Positions 1 through 6,566 of a stretch of 64,000 nucleotides of DNA are shown piece after piece. The notes beneath the pieces are model-generated. The model had not been told where the DNA came from. It saw nothing but the letters and a program-made list of their open reading frames with translations, and did not search any database. Source of the DNA: Chersky-840 sp035604715 (GTDB lineage Bacteria; Actinomycetota; Acidimicrobiia; Acidimicrobiales; UBA8190); assembly GCA_963731665.1 (NCBI GenBank), contig CAVSWP010000003.1, positions 310,001-374,000 of the forward strand, read 5' to 3'. The translations under genes were made by a program, and so were the position numbers. Numbering within the stretch: the stretch's first letter is position 1; each line of letters starts with the position of its first letter.

Positions 1-858
1 GTCGCCGATGGTCTCGACCTTCCAGCCCGGGATGGTGGGGACCAGCATGGCCAGGTTGGTCTTGCCGCAGGCCGAAGGGAAGGCGCCGGTCACGTAGCGC
101 ACATCGCCCTGGGGCGAGGTGAGCTTCAGGATGAGCATGTGCTCGGCCAGCCACAGGTCGTCGCGGGCCATGACCGAGGCGATGCGCAGGGCGAAGCACT
201 TCTTCCCGAGCAAGGCGTTGCCTCCGTAGCCCGATCCGTAGGACCAGATCTCGCGGGTCTCGGGGAAGTGCACGATGTACTTGCGCTCGGCGTCGCAGGG
301 CCAGGGCACGTCGGGCCGGCCGGGCTCGAGCGGATAGCCCACCGAATGCAGACACGGCACGAACTCGCCGTCGTCACCGAGGACCTCGAGGGCACCGTCG
401 CCCATGCGGGTCATGGTGCGCATGGACACCGCCACGTACGGGGAGTCGGTGATCTCGACCCCGATGTGGGCGATGGGCGAGCCCAGGGGGCCCATGGAGA
501 ACGGCACGACGTACATGGTGCGCCCCCGCATCGAGCCCTGGAACAGGTCGGTGAGCGTGGCCCGCATCTCGTCGGGGTCACGCCAGTTGTTGGTGGGGCC
601 GGCGTCGTCCTCGTTCTTGCAACAGATGAAGGTGCGGTCCTCGACCCGGGCGACGTCACCGGGGTCCGAGCGGGCCCAGTAGCTGTCGGGCCGCTTGGAC
701 GACGAGAGCCGGGTGAAGGTGCCGTTGTCGACGAGCAGCTGGCACAGCCGTTCGTACTCAGCGTCGCTGCCGTCGCACCACTCGACCCGGTCGGGCCCGG
801 TCAGCGCGGCCACTTCCTCGACCCAGGCGAGGAGCTTGCGGTTGGTGATGGGCGCCAT
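1..858 (-). CDS. pckG: Phosphoenolpyruvate carboxykinase (GTP), N-terminal part (cut by window edge)
   Basis: This is the first 286 codons of GTP-dependent PEP carboxykinase, a cytosolic gluconeogenic enzyme that converts oxaloacetate plus GTP to PEP, CO2 and GDP. The frame runs from ATG at 858 off the left end of the window; the family is about 600 residues, so the nucleotide-binding C-terminal half is outside. The kinase P-loop FPSACGKTN lies at residues 260-268, and the N-terminal PFSMGPLGSP and SYGSGYGGNALLGKK segments are characteristic. GTP type rather than ATP type follows from the ACGKTN loop. It is divergent from thiL, with about 130 bp between them that must hold both promoters. The start is supported by a purine-rich AGAGAGG upstream, although spacing is long. 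Identification is firm. Confidence 0.95.
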   Translation of the reverse strand, partial: MAPITNRKLLAWVEEVAALTGPDRVEWCDGSDAEYERLCQLLVDNGTFTRLSSSKRPDSYWARSDPGDVARVEDRTFICCKNEDDAGPTNNWRDPDEMRATLTDLFQGSMRGRTMYVVPFSMGPLGSPIAHIGVEITDSPYVAVSMRTMTRMGDGALEVLGDDGEFVPCLHSVGYPLEPGRPDVPWPCDAERKYIVHFPETREIWSYGSGYGGNALLGKKCFALRIASVMARDDLWLAEHMLILKLTSPQGDVRYVTGAFPSACGKTNLAMLVPTIPGWKVETIGD

Positions 859-989
859 GGTCGGGAGGTGTCCTCTCTCGGTGAGCGAGCCTGGGCCGGG
901 CTCGCCTGCCTCCGGGCCCTGGTGGCCTCCGGGCGCGGCGAGCATGGGCCCCGCGGTTGTTCGAGTACCTCTAATGCTAGGCATTGGCG

Positions 990-1979
990 ATGCGCTCTCC
1001 CAAGTCTCGTGCCACCCCTCGTGGTGGGGCGGGGACGGGCGGCGGAAAAGGTGGGGAGTTCGCCGCCATCGACCGTTTGCGGCGCCGGCTCCCGGGCCCC
1101 CCGCCCGGCGAGGTGTGGATCGGCGACGACGCCGCTGTCCTGGGACCGGTCCGGGGCCGGGTCGTCCTGAGCACCGACCTGGTCGTCGCCGGCGTCCACG
1201 GCGATCTGGAGCTCATCGGCCTCGACGACCTGGGCTGGCGGGCGCTGGCGGCGTCCGTCAGCGACCTGGCGGCCATGGGGGCCCGGCCCGACGCCGCCGT
1301 GGTGGCCGTGGCCGGCCCGGCCGGGACCGACCTGGACCTGCTCTACGACGGCATCGCGGCGGCGTCCGAGGCCCACGGGTGTCCCGTGGTGGGCGGTGAT
1401 CTCTCCAACGCCAACGAGCTGGTCATCGCGGTGGCGGTGACCGGGCACGTGGACGGCGACCCGGGGCCCGTCCTGCGCAGCGGTGCCCGGGCCGGCGACC
1501 GTCTCGTGGTCACCGGTGTGCTCGGGGGCGCCGCCGCCGGGTTGCGGGCGCTGCAGACGCGGCGAGCCGGCGCCCCCGAGCCGGGACCGGGCGAGTTCGG
1601 CGCCCTGGAGCTGGCTCACCGGCGCCCCTGGGCGCGCCTCGCCGAAGGGGAGACGGCGCGTTTGGCGGGAGCATCGGCGATGATCGACGTCTCCGACGGG
1701 CTCCTCGCCGACCTTGGGCACCTGGCCGACGCCTCGGGGGTGGGGTTTCGTCTCGACGATGTGCCGGTGGCGGCCGGAGCCACCGTCGAAGACGCCCTGG
1801 GGGGCGGGGAGGACTACGAGCTCGTGCTGGCCACGCCCGACGCCGCCGGCCTGGCCGCGGCTTTCTCGGACGCCGGTCTGCGGCCCCCCATCGAGATCGG
1901 GACGTGCACCGGTGACGTCGCCGAGCGCACCTTGGCCGGTGAGCCGGTGCCGGCGCTCGGATGGGAGCACACGTGGTGA
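990..1979 (+). CDS. thiL: Thiamine-monophosphate kinase
   Basis: ThiL phosphorylates thiamine monophosphate to thiamine diphosphate with ATP, the last step of cofactor synthesis. The 329-residue protein (from ATG 990; TTG 984 is two codons upstream) has the AIR-synthase-like fold motifs: IGDDAAVL near residues 44-51, STDLVV at 61-66, SVSDLAAMGA at 89-98, GGDLSNA near 130, MIDVSDGLLADL near 230 and GGEDYEL at 272-278. Length is usual for the family. It lies alone between divergent pckG and the response-regulator gene, with 167 bp of non-coding sequence after it, so it is probably monocistronic. The first ~25 residues are low complexity and poorly conserved, so the true start could be slightly later. 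Confidence 0.93.
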   Translation: MRSPKSRATPRGGAGTGGGKGGEFAAIDRLRRRLPGPPPGEVWIGDDAAVLGPVRGRVVLSTDLVVAGVHGDLELIGLDDLGWRALAASVSDLAAMGARPDAAVVAVAGPAGTDLDLLYDGIAAASEAHGCPVVGGDLSNANELVIAVAVTGHVDGDPGPVLRSGARAGDRLVVTGVLGGAAAGLRALQTRRAGAPEPGPGEFGALELAHRRPWARLAEGETARLAGASAMIDVSDGLLADLGHLADASGVGFRLDDVPVAAGATVEDALGGGEDYELVLATPDAAGLAAAFSDAGLRPPIEIGTCTGDVAERTLAGEPVPALGWEHTW

Positions 1980-2146
1980 CGAGCCCCCCGTCGCGCTGCC
2001 CGGCCGCCGCGGCCGCCACGGGCTCAGGAGTGCACCGGGCGTAGGCTGGCGCGGGTGGCGTCGCCCTCCGAGGAAATGATCGCTCGCCGGCACTCAGGGG
2101 TGTCGGGCGGAAGCGGTCGATGGTCACCGGCGTCGTGGAGGTTGGC

Positions 2147-2794
2147 ATGAGCACGAAGGTGTTTCTTCTCGACGACCACGAGGTGGTCCGCCGGGGTCTG
2201 CGCGAGCTGTTCGAGTCCGAGGAGGGCTTGAGCGTGGTGGGGGAGGCGGCCACCGCGGCCGAGGCGCTGGCCCGGGTGCCGGCGAGCAAGCCTGACGTGG
2301 CCGTGCTCGATGTCCGCCTGCCCGACGGTGACGGCGTGGAGGTGTGCCGGGACCTGCGCTCGGCCATGCCCGAGCTCAAATGTCTCATGCTCACGTCCTA
2401 CGCCGATGACGAGGCGCTGTTCTCCGCCATCCTGGCGGGCGCCAGCGGGTATGTGCTCAAGCAGATCAAAGGGAGCGATCTCGTCTCGGCCGTGCGCCGG
2501 GTGGCGGCGGGCGAGTCACTGCTCGACCCTGCGCTCACCCGCCAGGTCATGGAGCGCCTGCGGGGCGAGAGCGTCGAGGACGAACGCCTGGCCCGGCTCA
2601 CCACCCAGGAACGCAACATCCTCGACCTCATCGCCGACGGCAAGACGAATCGGCAGATCGCCGACGAGTTGTACCTGGCCGAGAAGACCGTCAAGAACTA
2701 CGTGTCCAACCTGCTGTCGAAGATGGGCTTCAACCGCCGTACCGAGGCGGCCGTCTACGCCGCGGTCCTGGCCGAGCGCAAGCACAAGTCCTGA
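2147..2794 (+). CDS. devR: NarL/LuxR-family response regulator, DevR/DosR-like
   Basis: A 215-residue two-component response regulator. The receiver domain (about 1-125) has acidic pair D9/D10, phospho-acceptor D55 in VAVLDVRLPDG, T83 and K105; the LuxR-type helix-turn-helix (about 150-205) reads LTTQERNILDLIADGKTNRQ and AEKTVKNYVSNLLSKMG. The wording of both halves (VFLLDDHEVVRRGL, AGASGYVLKQIKG, AEKTVKNYVS) is remarkably close to mycobacterial DevR/DosR, the hypoxia/NO dormancy regulator. ATG 2147 is preferred over the GTG/ATG codons upstream because GGAGG sits five bases before it. No DevS/DosT histidine kinase is in the window. It converges on a membrane-protein gene whose upstream region carries GGGAC-type repeats, suggesting a local target. 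Family call firm; orthology to DevR probable. Confidence 0.9.
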   Translation: MSTKVFLLDDHEVVRRGLRELFESEEGLSVVGEAATAAEALARVPASKPDVAVLDVRLPDGDGVEVCRDLRSAMPELKCLMLTSYADDEALFSAILAGASGYVLKQIKGSDLVSAVRRVAAGESLLDPALTRQVMERLRGESVEDERLARLTTQERNILDLIADGKTNRQIADELYLAEKTVKNYVSNLLSKMGFNRRTEAAVYAAVLAERKHKS

Positions 2795-2813
2795 CGATCT
2801 CTTCGAAGCACAA

Positions 2814-2834
2814 AGAGACCAGAGACCAGAGACC
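2814..2834. repeat. Three tandem AGAGACC heptamers
   Basis: Three exact copies of the 7-mer AGAGACC lie head to tail just after the devR-like gene, followed by degenerate copies (AGAAGGGACC, AGAGGGG) to about 2850. The whole stretch is purine-rich on the plus strand. It lies between two convergent genes, so it is more likely slippage-generated spacer than a regulatory array. Confidence 0.6.
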
Positions 2835-2858
2835 AGAAGGGACCAGAGGGGAACAGCA

Positions 2859-2894
2859 ACCGGCGGGGCGCCGCTCACGCGACACCCCGCCGGT
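2859..2894. terminator. Perfect GC-rich hairpin between convergent genes (candidate bidirectional terminator)
   Basis: ACCGGCGGGG (2859-2868) and CCCCGCCGGT (2885-2894) form a perfect 10-bp stem with a 16-nt loop. It sits in the spacer between the devR-like gene (ending 2794) and the minus-strand membrane-protein gene (ending 2933), where a terminator for both is expected. There is no U-run, as is common in very GC-rich actinobacteria, so function is inferred from position and symmetry. Confidence 0.55.
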
Positions 2895-2932
2895 CAGACA
2901 GGCGAGAGCCCTTGCGGGCCTGCGCCCCCGCG

Positions 2933-3550
2933 TCACACGGTCTCGAGCACCTTCTCGGGCTGGTGCACCGCGGGGAACACGGCGTCATCGGGCACCCGAC
3001 GGATGTGGAGCAGTCCGAGCAACGTGATGATGAACATCACGCCCGCCAGCACGAAGGACACCACCGACGCCACCAGGGCGATCTGGCCGAAGGTCCCGAA
3101 GGCGTAGGCCTCGAGCAACAGCCCCCGCAGGGTCGTGCCCTGGAACACCGTCTGGACCTTGCCCTCGGCCACGGTGTAGGCGGGAGAGCCCTTGGGCAGC
3201 GCCATGGCCTTGGCCGACAGTTGGGCATACGTCAGGCCCCCGCCGATCTCCTGGAGGTGCACGGCGATGAAGTCGTTGGCGTAGACCTCGGCCTGCTGGC
3301 CGGTGACCAGGGGCTGGCCCGCGTACTTGCTCACGGTCCCGATCATCGAGGGGGTGATCTCGGTGCCGGCCACGGGATGGGCGAAGGCCGCCTTGGCGGG
3401 GAAGGTGATCTGCTGCTGGGCCAGCTGGTTGTGGACGTTGGAGTTGGCGAAGTTGTAACCCCAGAGGCCCAGGCCTCCCGCCACCAACAGCACGACGATG
3501 AGGACGGCGCCTCCGGCCGTCAGGAGCATGTCGAGGGACTTTCGTTGCAT
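2933..3550 (-). CDS. Membrane protein with two transmembrane segments and an extracytoplasmic domain; function unknown
   Basis: A 205-residue protein of no known function. There is one hydrophobic helix near the N-terminus (about 9-30) and one near the C-terminus (about 157-182), leaving residues 31-150 on the outer face and a short basic C-terminal tail inside. The loop has no cysteines and no CXXCH, so it is not a cytochrome c. Short sequences of this type are seen in other actinobacteria, but I know no assigned role. A strong AAGGAG lies six bases before ATG 3550. Two GGACTTTCGG elements 21 bp apart lie 65-100 bp upstream; they resemble DosR half-sites, and the convergent neighbour is a DosR-like regulator. 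A role under low oxygen is inference only. Confidence 0.8.
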   Translation of the reverse strand: MQRKSLDMLLTAGGAVLIVVLLVAGGLGLWGYNFANSNVHNQLAQQQITFPAKAAFAHPVAGTEITPSMIGTVSKYAGQPLVTGQQAEVYANDFIAVHLQEIGGGLTYAQLSAKAMALPKGSPAYTVAEGKVQTVFQGTTLRGLLLEAYAFGTFGQIALVASVVSFVLAGVMFIITLLGLLHIRRVPDDAVFPAVHQPEKVLETV

Positions 3551-3615
3551 GGCCTTCTCCTTGTGCGATTGTTCTTTCTTTCACAATGACGCACGGAGGG
3601 TCGTGCCCGGCAGAG

Positions 3616-3647
3616 CCGAAAGTCCTTTGGTGGGACCCGAAAGTCCC
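3616..3647 (-). promoter_or_regulatory. Two GGACTTTCGG elements 21 bp apart (candidate DevR/DosR boxes)
   Basis: On the minus strand GGACTTTCGG occurs twice, covering 3637-3646 and 3616-3625, exactly 21 bp (two helical turns) apart. The first lies in a larger inverted repeat, GGGAC-N6-GTCCC (3632-3647). The known DosR box core is GGGAC-N4-GTCCC; the six-base spacer here differs. Position (65-100 bp before ATG 3550) fits an activator site for the 205-residue membrane protein. Assignment to the neighbouring regulator is inference. Confidence 0.45.
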
Positions 3648-3659
3648 AGGTCGGGCCCC

Positions 3660-4181
3660 TTACGCCGGGGGCGAGATGTCCATGACGACGTGCATGACCT
3701 CGGAGGCCCGGGTGAAGCTCCGGGGGAAGCCGGCGTCGCGAAAGACGTTGAGCATCCGGTAGTTCTCCGACAGCGTGTCCGCCGCCAAGCGCCGGATCCC
3801 CTGGGACCGGGCCGCGTCGGCCAGGTGCTGGAGCAGCGCCGTGGCGAGCCCGTGGCCCTGAAAGGCGTCTTCGACCACGAAGGCCACCTCGGCCTCGTCG
3901 CTCCCCGGGGGGCGGTCGTAGCGGGCCACGGCCACGATCTGCGACGCCTGTTCGGCGACCAGGGCCATGCGGTCCACACCGTCCACGTTGGTGAAGCGCT
4001 CGACCTCGGCGTCGGACAAGCGCGGGTGGGGGCCGAAAAAACGCAACACGATGCTCTCGGGCGAGAGACGGGAGTGAAAGGCACGTAAGGCGTCGGCGTC
4101 ACCGGCGCCTATGGCGCGCACGCGCACCAGCGTGGAGTCGGGGAGCACGACCTCGGCCCCCGCGCCGGGGTCGGCGTTCAA
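3660..4181 (-). CDS. GNAT-family N-acetyltransferase, protein-lysine-acetyltransferase (Pat)-like
   Basis: A 173-residue single-domain GNAT. The acetyl-CoA-binding segment is recognisable (VAFVVEDAFQGHGLATALLQ, a version of the V-x-x-x-x-Q/RGxG loop), as is the preceding beta-bulge region MALVAEQASQIVAVARY. The N-terminal FHSRLSPESIVLRFF matches the GNAT domain found in Pat-type lysine acetyltransferases and in acyl-CoA synthetase fusions, so a protein substrate is plausible. The TTG start overlaps the stop of the upstream cytochrome gene (TTGA), giving a four-base overlap and implying translational coupling; a GTG about 14 codons downstream is the alternative. No regulatory (cNMP or CoA-binding) domain is attached. 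Family firm, substrate unknown. Confidence 0.83.
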   Translation of the reverse strand: MNADPGAGAEVVLPDSTLVRVRAIGAGDADALRAFHSRLSPESIVLRFFGPHPRLSDAEVERFTNVDGVDRMALVAEQASQIVAVARYDRPPGSDEAEVAFVVEDAFQGHGLATALLQHLADAARSQGIRRLAADTLSENYRMLNVFRDAGFPRSFTRASEVMHVVMDISPPA

Positions 4182-5260
4182 CGGCGGCTGGTGTCGGTCA
4201 GGACCTGGCCCGAGGTCCCTCCGGAGGTCGACCCGCCACCGTGCGCGCCCGCCGGCGGCGCCCGACCCTCGGCGGCGAGACGGCGGTAGTGGTCGCGCCA
4301 GATCAGCTTGTACACCGGGACCAGGCGGGGGATGGACCGCACCCCGGGGATGAAGGGCACGAGCAACAGGCCCAGGGTGAGCACCATCATGAGGGCCCAC
4401 ACGAGCACGTCCCCGTTGGAGGAGGTGTTGAACGGCGCCACCTGGTACCACATGGTGTAGAGCCACAACCACGCCTGGCCGGGGTAGTTCCCGGTCTCGT
4501 TCATCATCCCCCACTGGTCGCCCTGGAGGTGCTGGGCGGAGGCCTCCGAGGCCAGGAACGAGCCGTCGGCGATGAACAACAGGGGCTTGGTGTAGTCGGT
4601 CCCGTAGAACTGCGGCGACGCCAGCAGGTCGGCGTCGAGGCCTCCGGTCTGGGCCATGGTCAGCAGGCCCGTCATCATGGGCGCCACCGGGCCGTAGCGC
4701 CCCGGGGGCAGCACGACGGCGTCGCCGGGGAACTTCACGTGGGCCACGCCGTTGGTGTAGGCGGCCGTCCACGCCTGTTGACGCGCCGCGGTGGCGGCGC
4801 CGTAGGTGGTCAGGGCGGCGCGCAGGCGGGCGTCGCTGGTGGCGGCCAGGCGCAACGGGGACAGGACGAAGTCCTCCGCGCTGTTGACCGGGATGTGGAC
4901 CCCGGCCCAGCGCTCGAGGCCGATGGGACCGAGCTTCTGGCCTTCGCCCGGGGCCCAGGAGTTGTAGGGCGGGCCGTAGGTGGCCGTCGGGCTCGTCCCG
5001 TCCAGCTCGGTGACCGCCGTGGCCAGGAAGTCGGCGGGGTCGGCCTGGGCCCATTGCCGGATGGTGACGGGGTGGTCGTCGGGCGAGGAGAACACCACGG
5101 CCAGCGCCACGGCCAGCAGCGCCATCACCACCAGGGCGATGACGAATTCCTTGACCAGGTCGTAGCGGATCTTGGGCCCGTTCCAGGCGCTGTGGTCGGG
5201 CTGGCGCATGGCCTCGGTCAAGGTGGTGGTGCCCGGTGTCTGGGGGGGGAGCTCGCTCAT
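4178..5260 (-). CDS. Cytochrome b C-terminal-like membrane subunit with large extracytoplasmic insert
   Basis: A 360-residue protein placed like subunit IV after a cytochrome b6-type gene. A transmembrane helix at about 38-58 is followed by some 220 residues predicted outside, a second helix at about 285-304, and the cytoplasmic stretch VPFIPGVRSIPRLVPVYKLI, which resembles the end of cytochrome b C-terminal domains. The tail is Gly/Ser-rich. It has no cysteine, no CXXCH and no PEWY motif, the quinol-oxidation signature of normal subunit IV. The ATG overlaps the upstream stop (ATGA). It is therefore a divergent partner of the preceding b-type cytochrome, perhaps carrying a periplasmic interaction domain. 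Quinone chemistry is uncertain. Confidence 0.75.
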   Translation of the reverse strand: MSELPPQTPGTTTLTEAMRQPDHSAWNGPKIRYDLVKEFVIALVVMALLAVALAVVFSSPDDHPVTIRQWAQADPADFLATAVTELDGTSPTATYGPPYNSWAPGEGQKLGPIGLERWAGVHIPVNSAEDFVLSPLRLAATSDARLRAALTTYGAATAARQQAWTAAYTNGVAHVKFPGDAVVLPPGRYGPVAPMMTGLLTMAQTGGLDADLLASPQFYGTDYTKPLLFIADGSFLASEASAQHLQGDQWGMMNETGNYPGQAWLWLYTMWYQVAPFNTSSNGDVLVWALMMVLTLGLLLVPFIPGVRSIPRLVPVYKLIWRDHYRRLAAEGRAPPAGAHGGGSTSGGTSGQVLTDTSRR

Positions 5261-6009
5261 CGGTCGGCCCCCGGAGAGCTCTGCGAGGCGGCGGGGGCGC
5301 GGGCCGGGCCCGAGCGGCTGTGACGCCCGGCACGGGCGGGGAGGGGGCGCACCACGCCGCGGTGGCGGACCATGAGCAGATGGAGGCCGATGAGAGCACC
5401 CACGGCGATGGGCAGCAGCAGCACGTGCCACAGGAGCATCTGGCCGAAGTTCAACACGTTGAAGAAGGCGCCCGCCCCGGTGGAGTTGATGCCGTCCTTG
5501 GCCTGGGTCGAGATCCACTGGGAGTCGAAGTTCTGCTGGGACAGGTAGCCGGTGAAGGCGGTGGCGATGGAGAGCACGAAACACACCACGCCGGTCATCC
5601 ACGTCAGAGCCCGGTTGCCACGCCACGCCGCCATGAAGAACTTGCCCCACAGGTGCAGGACCATGAAGAAGAAGAAGAGCTCGACGCTCCACAGGTGGAT
5701 GCTGTTGAAGAACAGCCCCGTCTTCGACAGGTGCCACCACGACGGGCCCTTGAGGACGAGCACGACTCCCGAGATCAGGATCACGACGAAAGAGGCCAGG
5801 GACAGGACCCCGAAGACGTAGACCCACGAGGCCACGTAGCTGGGCTGGCGGTCGGGCAGCAGCTTGCCGGGGGGCAGGGCTCGCATGGCCGCGCCCCGCA
5901 GGCGGGCGCTCCACATGCGCTCGTCCCCGGGAGCGGGGCTGACCCCGTCGCCCGGGCCCACCGGGGACGGGGGGGCCGCACCCTGACCGGCGTCGGTGAC
6001 GGCGCTCAC
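5257..6009 (-). CDS. b6-type cytochrome b (N-terminal diheme domain)
   Basis: A 250-residue diheme membrane protein. Four hydrophobic helices fall at about 60-86, 100-129, 135-157 and 190-214. The heme ligands are H105/H119 (14 apart, helix B) and H195/H210 (15 apart, helix D); the 15-residue spacing is the cytochrome b6/plastid-type pattern, whereas mitochondrial cytochrome b has 14. The N-terminal 55 residues are polar and proline-rich. The chosen GTG 6009 overlaps the stop of the 56-residue gene upstream. No Rieske protein, cytochrome c or oxidase gene lies near, unlike the usual actinobacterial qcrCAB cluster, so this is a stand-alone quinone-linked cytochrome b module rather than the main bc1 complex. 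Confidence 0.87.
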   Translation of the reverse strand: MSAVTDAGQGAAPPSPVGPGDGVSPAPGDERMWSARLRGAAMRALPPGKLLPDRQPSYVASWVYVFGVLSLASFVVILISGVVLVLKGPSWWHLSKTGLFFNSIHLWSVELFFFFMVLHLWGKFFMAAWRGNRALTWMTGVVCFVLSIATAFTGYLSQQNFDSQWISTQAKDGINSTGAGAFFNVLNFGQMLLWHVLLLPIAVGALIGLHLLMVRHRGVVRPLPARAGRHSRSGPARAPAASQSSPGADR

Positions 6010-6176
6010 CGGTGGCGCCGGCCGGCTCGGAACGGGATGACGAGCGCGGCCGCGAACACCACGACCATGAGCACGATCACCACGAAGTTGGCCACGCTCA
6101 TCTGCACGAAACCCCAGTGCAGGTAGTGGCCGGGATGGGACAGGTTCACGAGAGCACCCAGCATGAGGCTCAGCAT
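6006..6176 (-). CDS. Small membrane protein (56 aa) leading the cytochrome b operon
   Basis: A 56-codon frame from ATG 6176 to TGA 6006-6008 encodes a short N-terminus with the polar stretch NLSHPGHYLHWG (residues 11-22), one strong transmembrane helix at about 26-49 (SVANFVVIVLMVVVFAAALV) and a basic tail FRAGRRHR. Its stop overlaps the GTG of the cytochrome b gene by four bases, strong evidence that both are translated together. Orientation by the positive-inside rule puts the C-terminus in the cytoplasm and the two His residues on the outside. It may be an assembly or accessory subunit of the cytochrome; I know no characterised homologue. An 18-bp imperfect palindrome lies 24 bp upstream of the start. 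Confidence 0.75.
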   Translation of the reverse strand: MLSLMLGALVNLSHPGHYLHWGFVQMSVANFVVIVLMVVVFAAALVIPFRAGRRHR

Positions 6177-6199
6177 CAATCACCGACTCCAGCTCGCCC

Positions 6200-6217
6200 T
6201 AGGGTCAAATGGCCCTA
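6200..6217 (-). promoter_or_regulatory. TAGGG-N8-CCCTA palindrome upstream of cytochrome b operon (candidate DevR-type box)
   Basis: The sequence TAGGGTCAAATGGCCCTA is symmetric in its outer five bases on each side. Its inner part (6202-6215) has the GGGxC-N4-GxCCC layout of a DosR box (GGGAC-N4-GTCCC) with the correct four-base spacer but two substitutions. It lies 24 bp before the small membrane protein start, in the only gap (116 bp) between this operon and rpmB. Regulator identity is inference from the nearby DevR-like gene. Confidence 0.4.
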
Positions 6218-6292
6218 ATTGCGGAGGTCGACGAAAAGGCTAGCGACCGAGGTGCGCGCTGTCGGGGACCGGCGCAGGACCGGGCGGGGGCG

Positions 6293-6508
6293 TCAGGGGG
6301 TCAGGGTGCTGGGACGACGCGGCGGCTTGGTGACCTTGCCGGCGCGGATGCACGACGTGCACACGTGCAAGCGGCGGGGACTGCCGTTGACGAGGGCCCG
6401 GACCCGCTGGATGTTGGGGTCCCAGCGCCGCTTGGTGCGGCGATGTGAGTGGCTGAGGTTCATCCCGAAAGACGGGTGCTTGCCACACACTTCGCAGACG
6501 GCAGCCAC
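6293..6508 (-). CDS. rpmB: 50S ribosomal protein L28
   Basis: This 71-residue protein is a component of the large ribosomal subunit. The sequence MAAVCEVCGKHPSFGMNLSH, followed by SHRRTKRRWDPNIQRVRA, is the canonical L28 N-terminus. Cys pairs CEVC (5-8) and CTSC (near 54) show the zinc-binding (C+) form. The GTG start at 6508 gives the normal N-terminus; an upstream in-frame ATG would add 20 unconserved residues. AGGAG lies ten bases before the GTG. It is divergent from fakA, the classical arrangement of rpmB beside the DAK/YloV gene and recG. Zinc-containing paralogues are often repressed by Zur in other species, but I see no obvious Zur box here. Confidence 0.96.
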   Translation of the reverse strand: MAAVCEVCGKHPSFGMNLSHSHRRTKRRWDPNIQRVRALVNGSPRRLHVCTSCIRAGKVTKPPRRPSTLTP

Positions 6509-6566
6509 GACGCGGACGCTCCTGGGGCGGTAATTCGGACGGGGGCAAAGGTTAGCATCGACAGCC

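Noticed and set aside
801..2093. A 430-codon minus-strand frame opposite thiL
   Set aside because: It overlaps the clear thiL and the start of pckG and is low-complexity.
2814..2850. AGAGACC repeats considered as a CRISPR or iteron array
   Set aside because: Units are only seven bases, directly abutting without spacers, and only three are exact.
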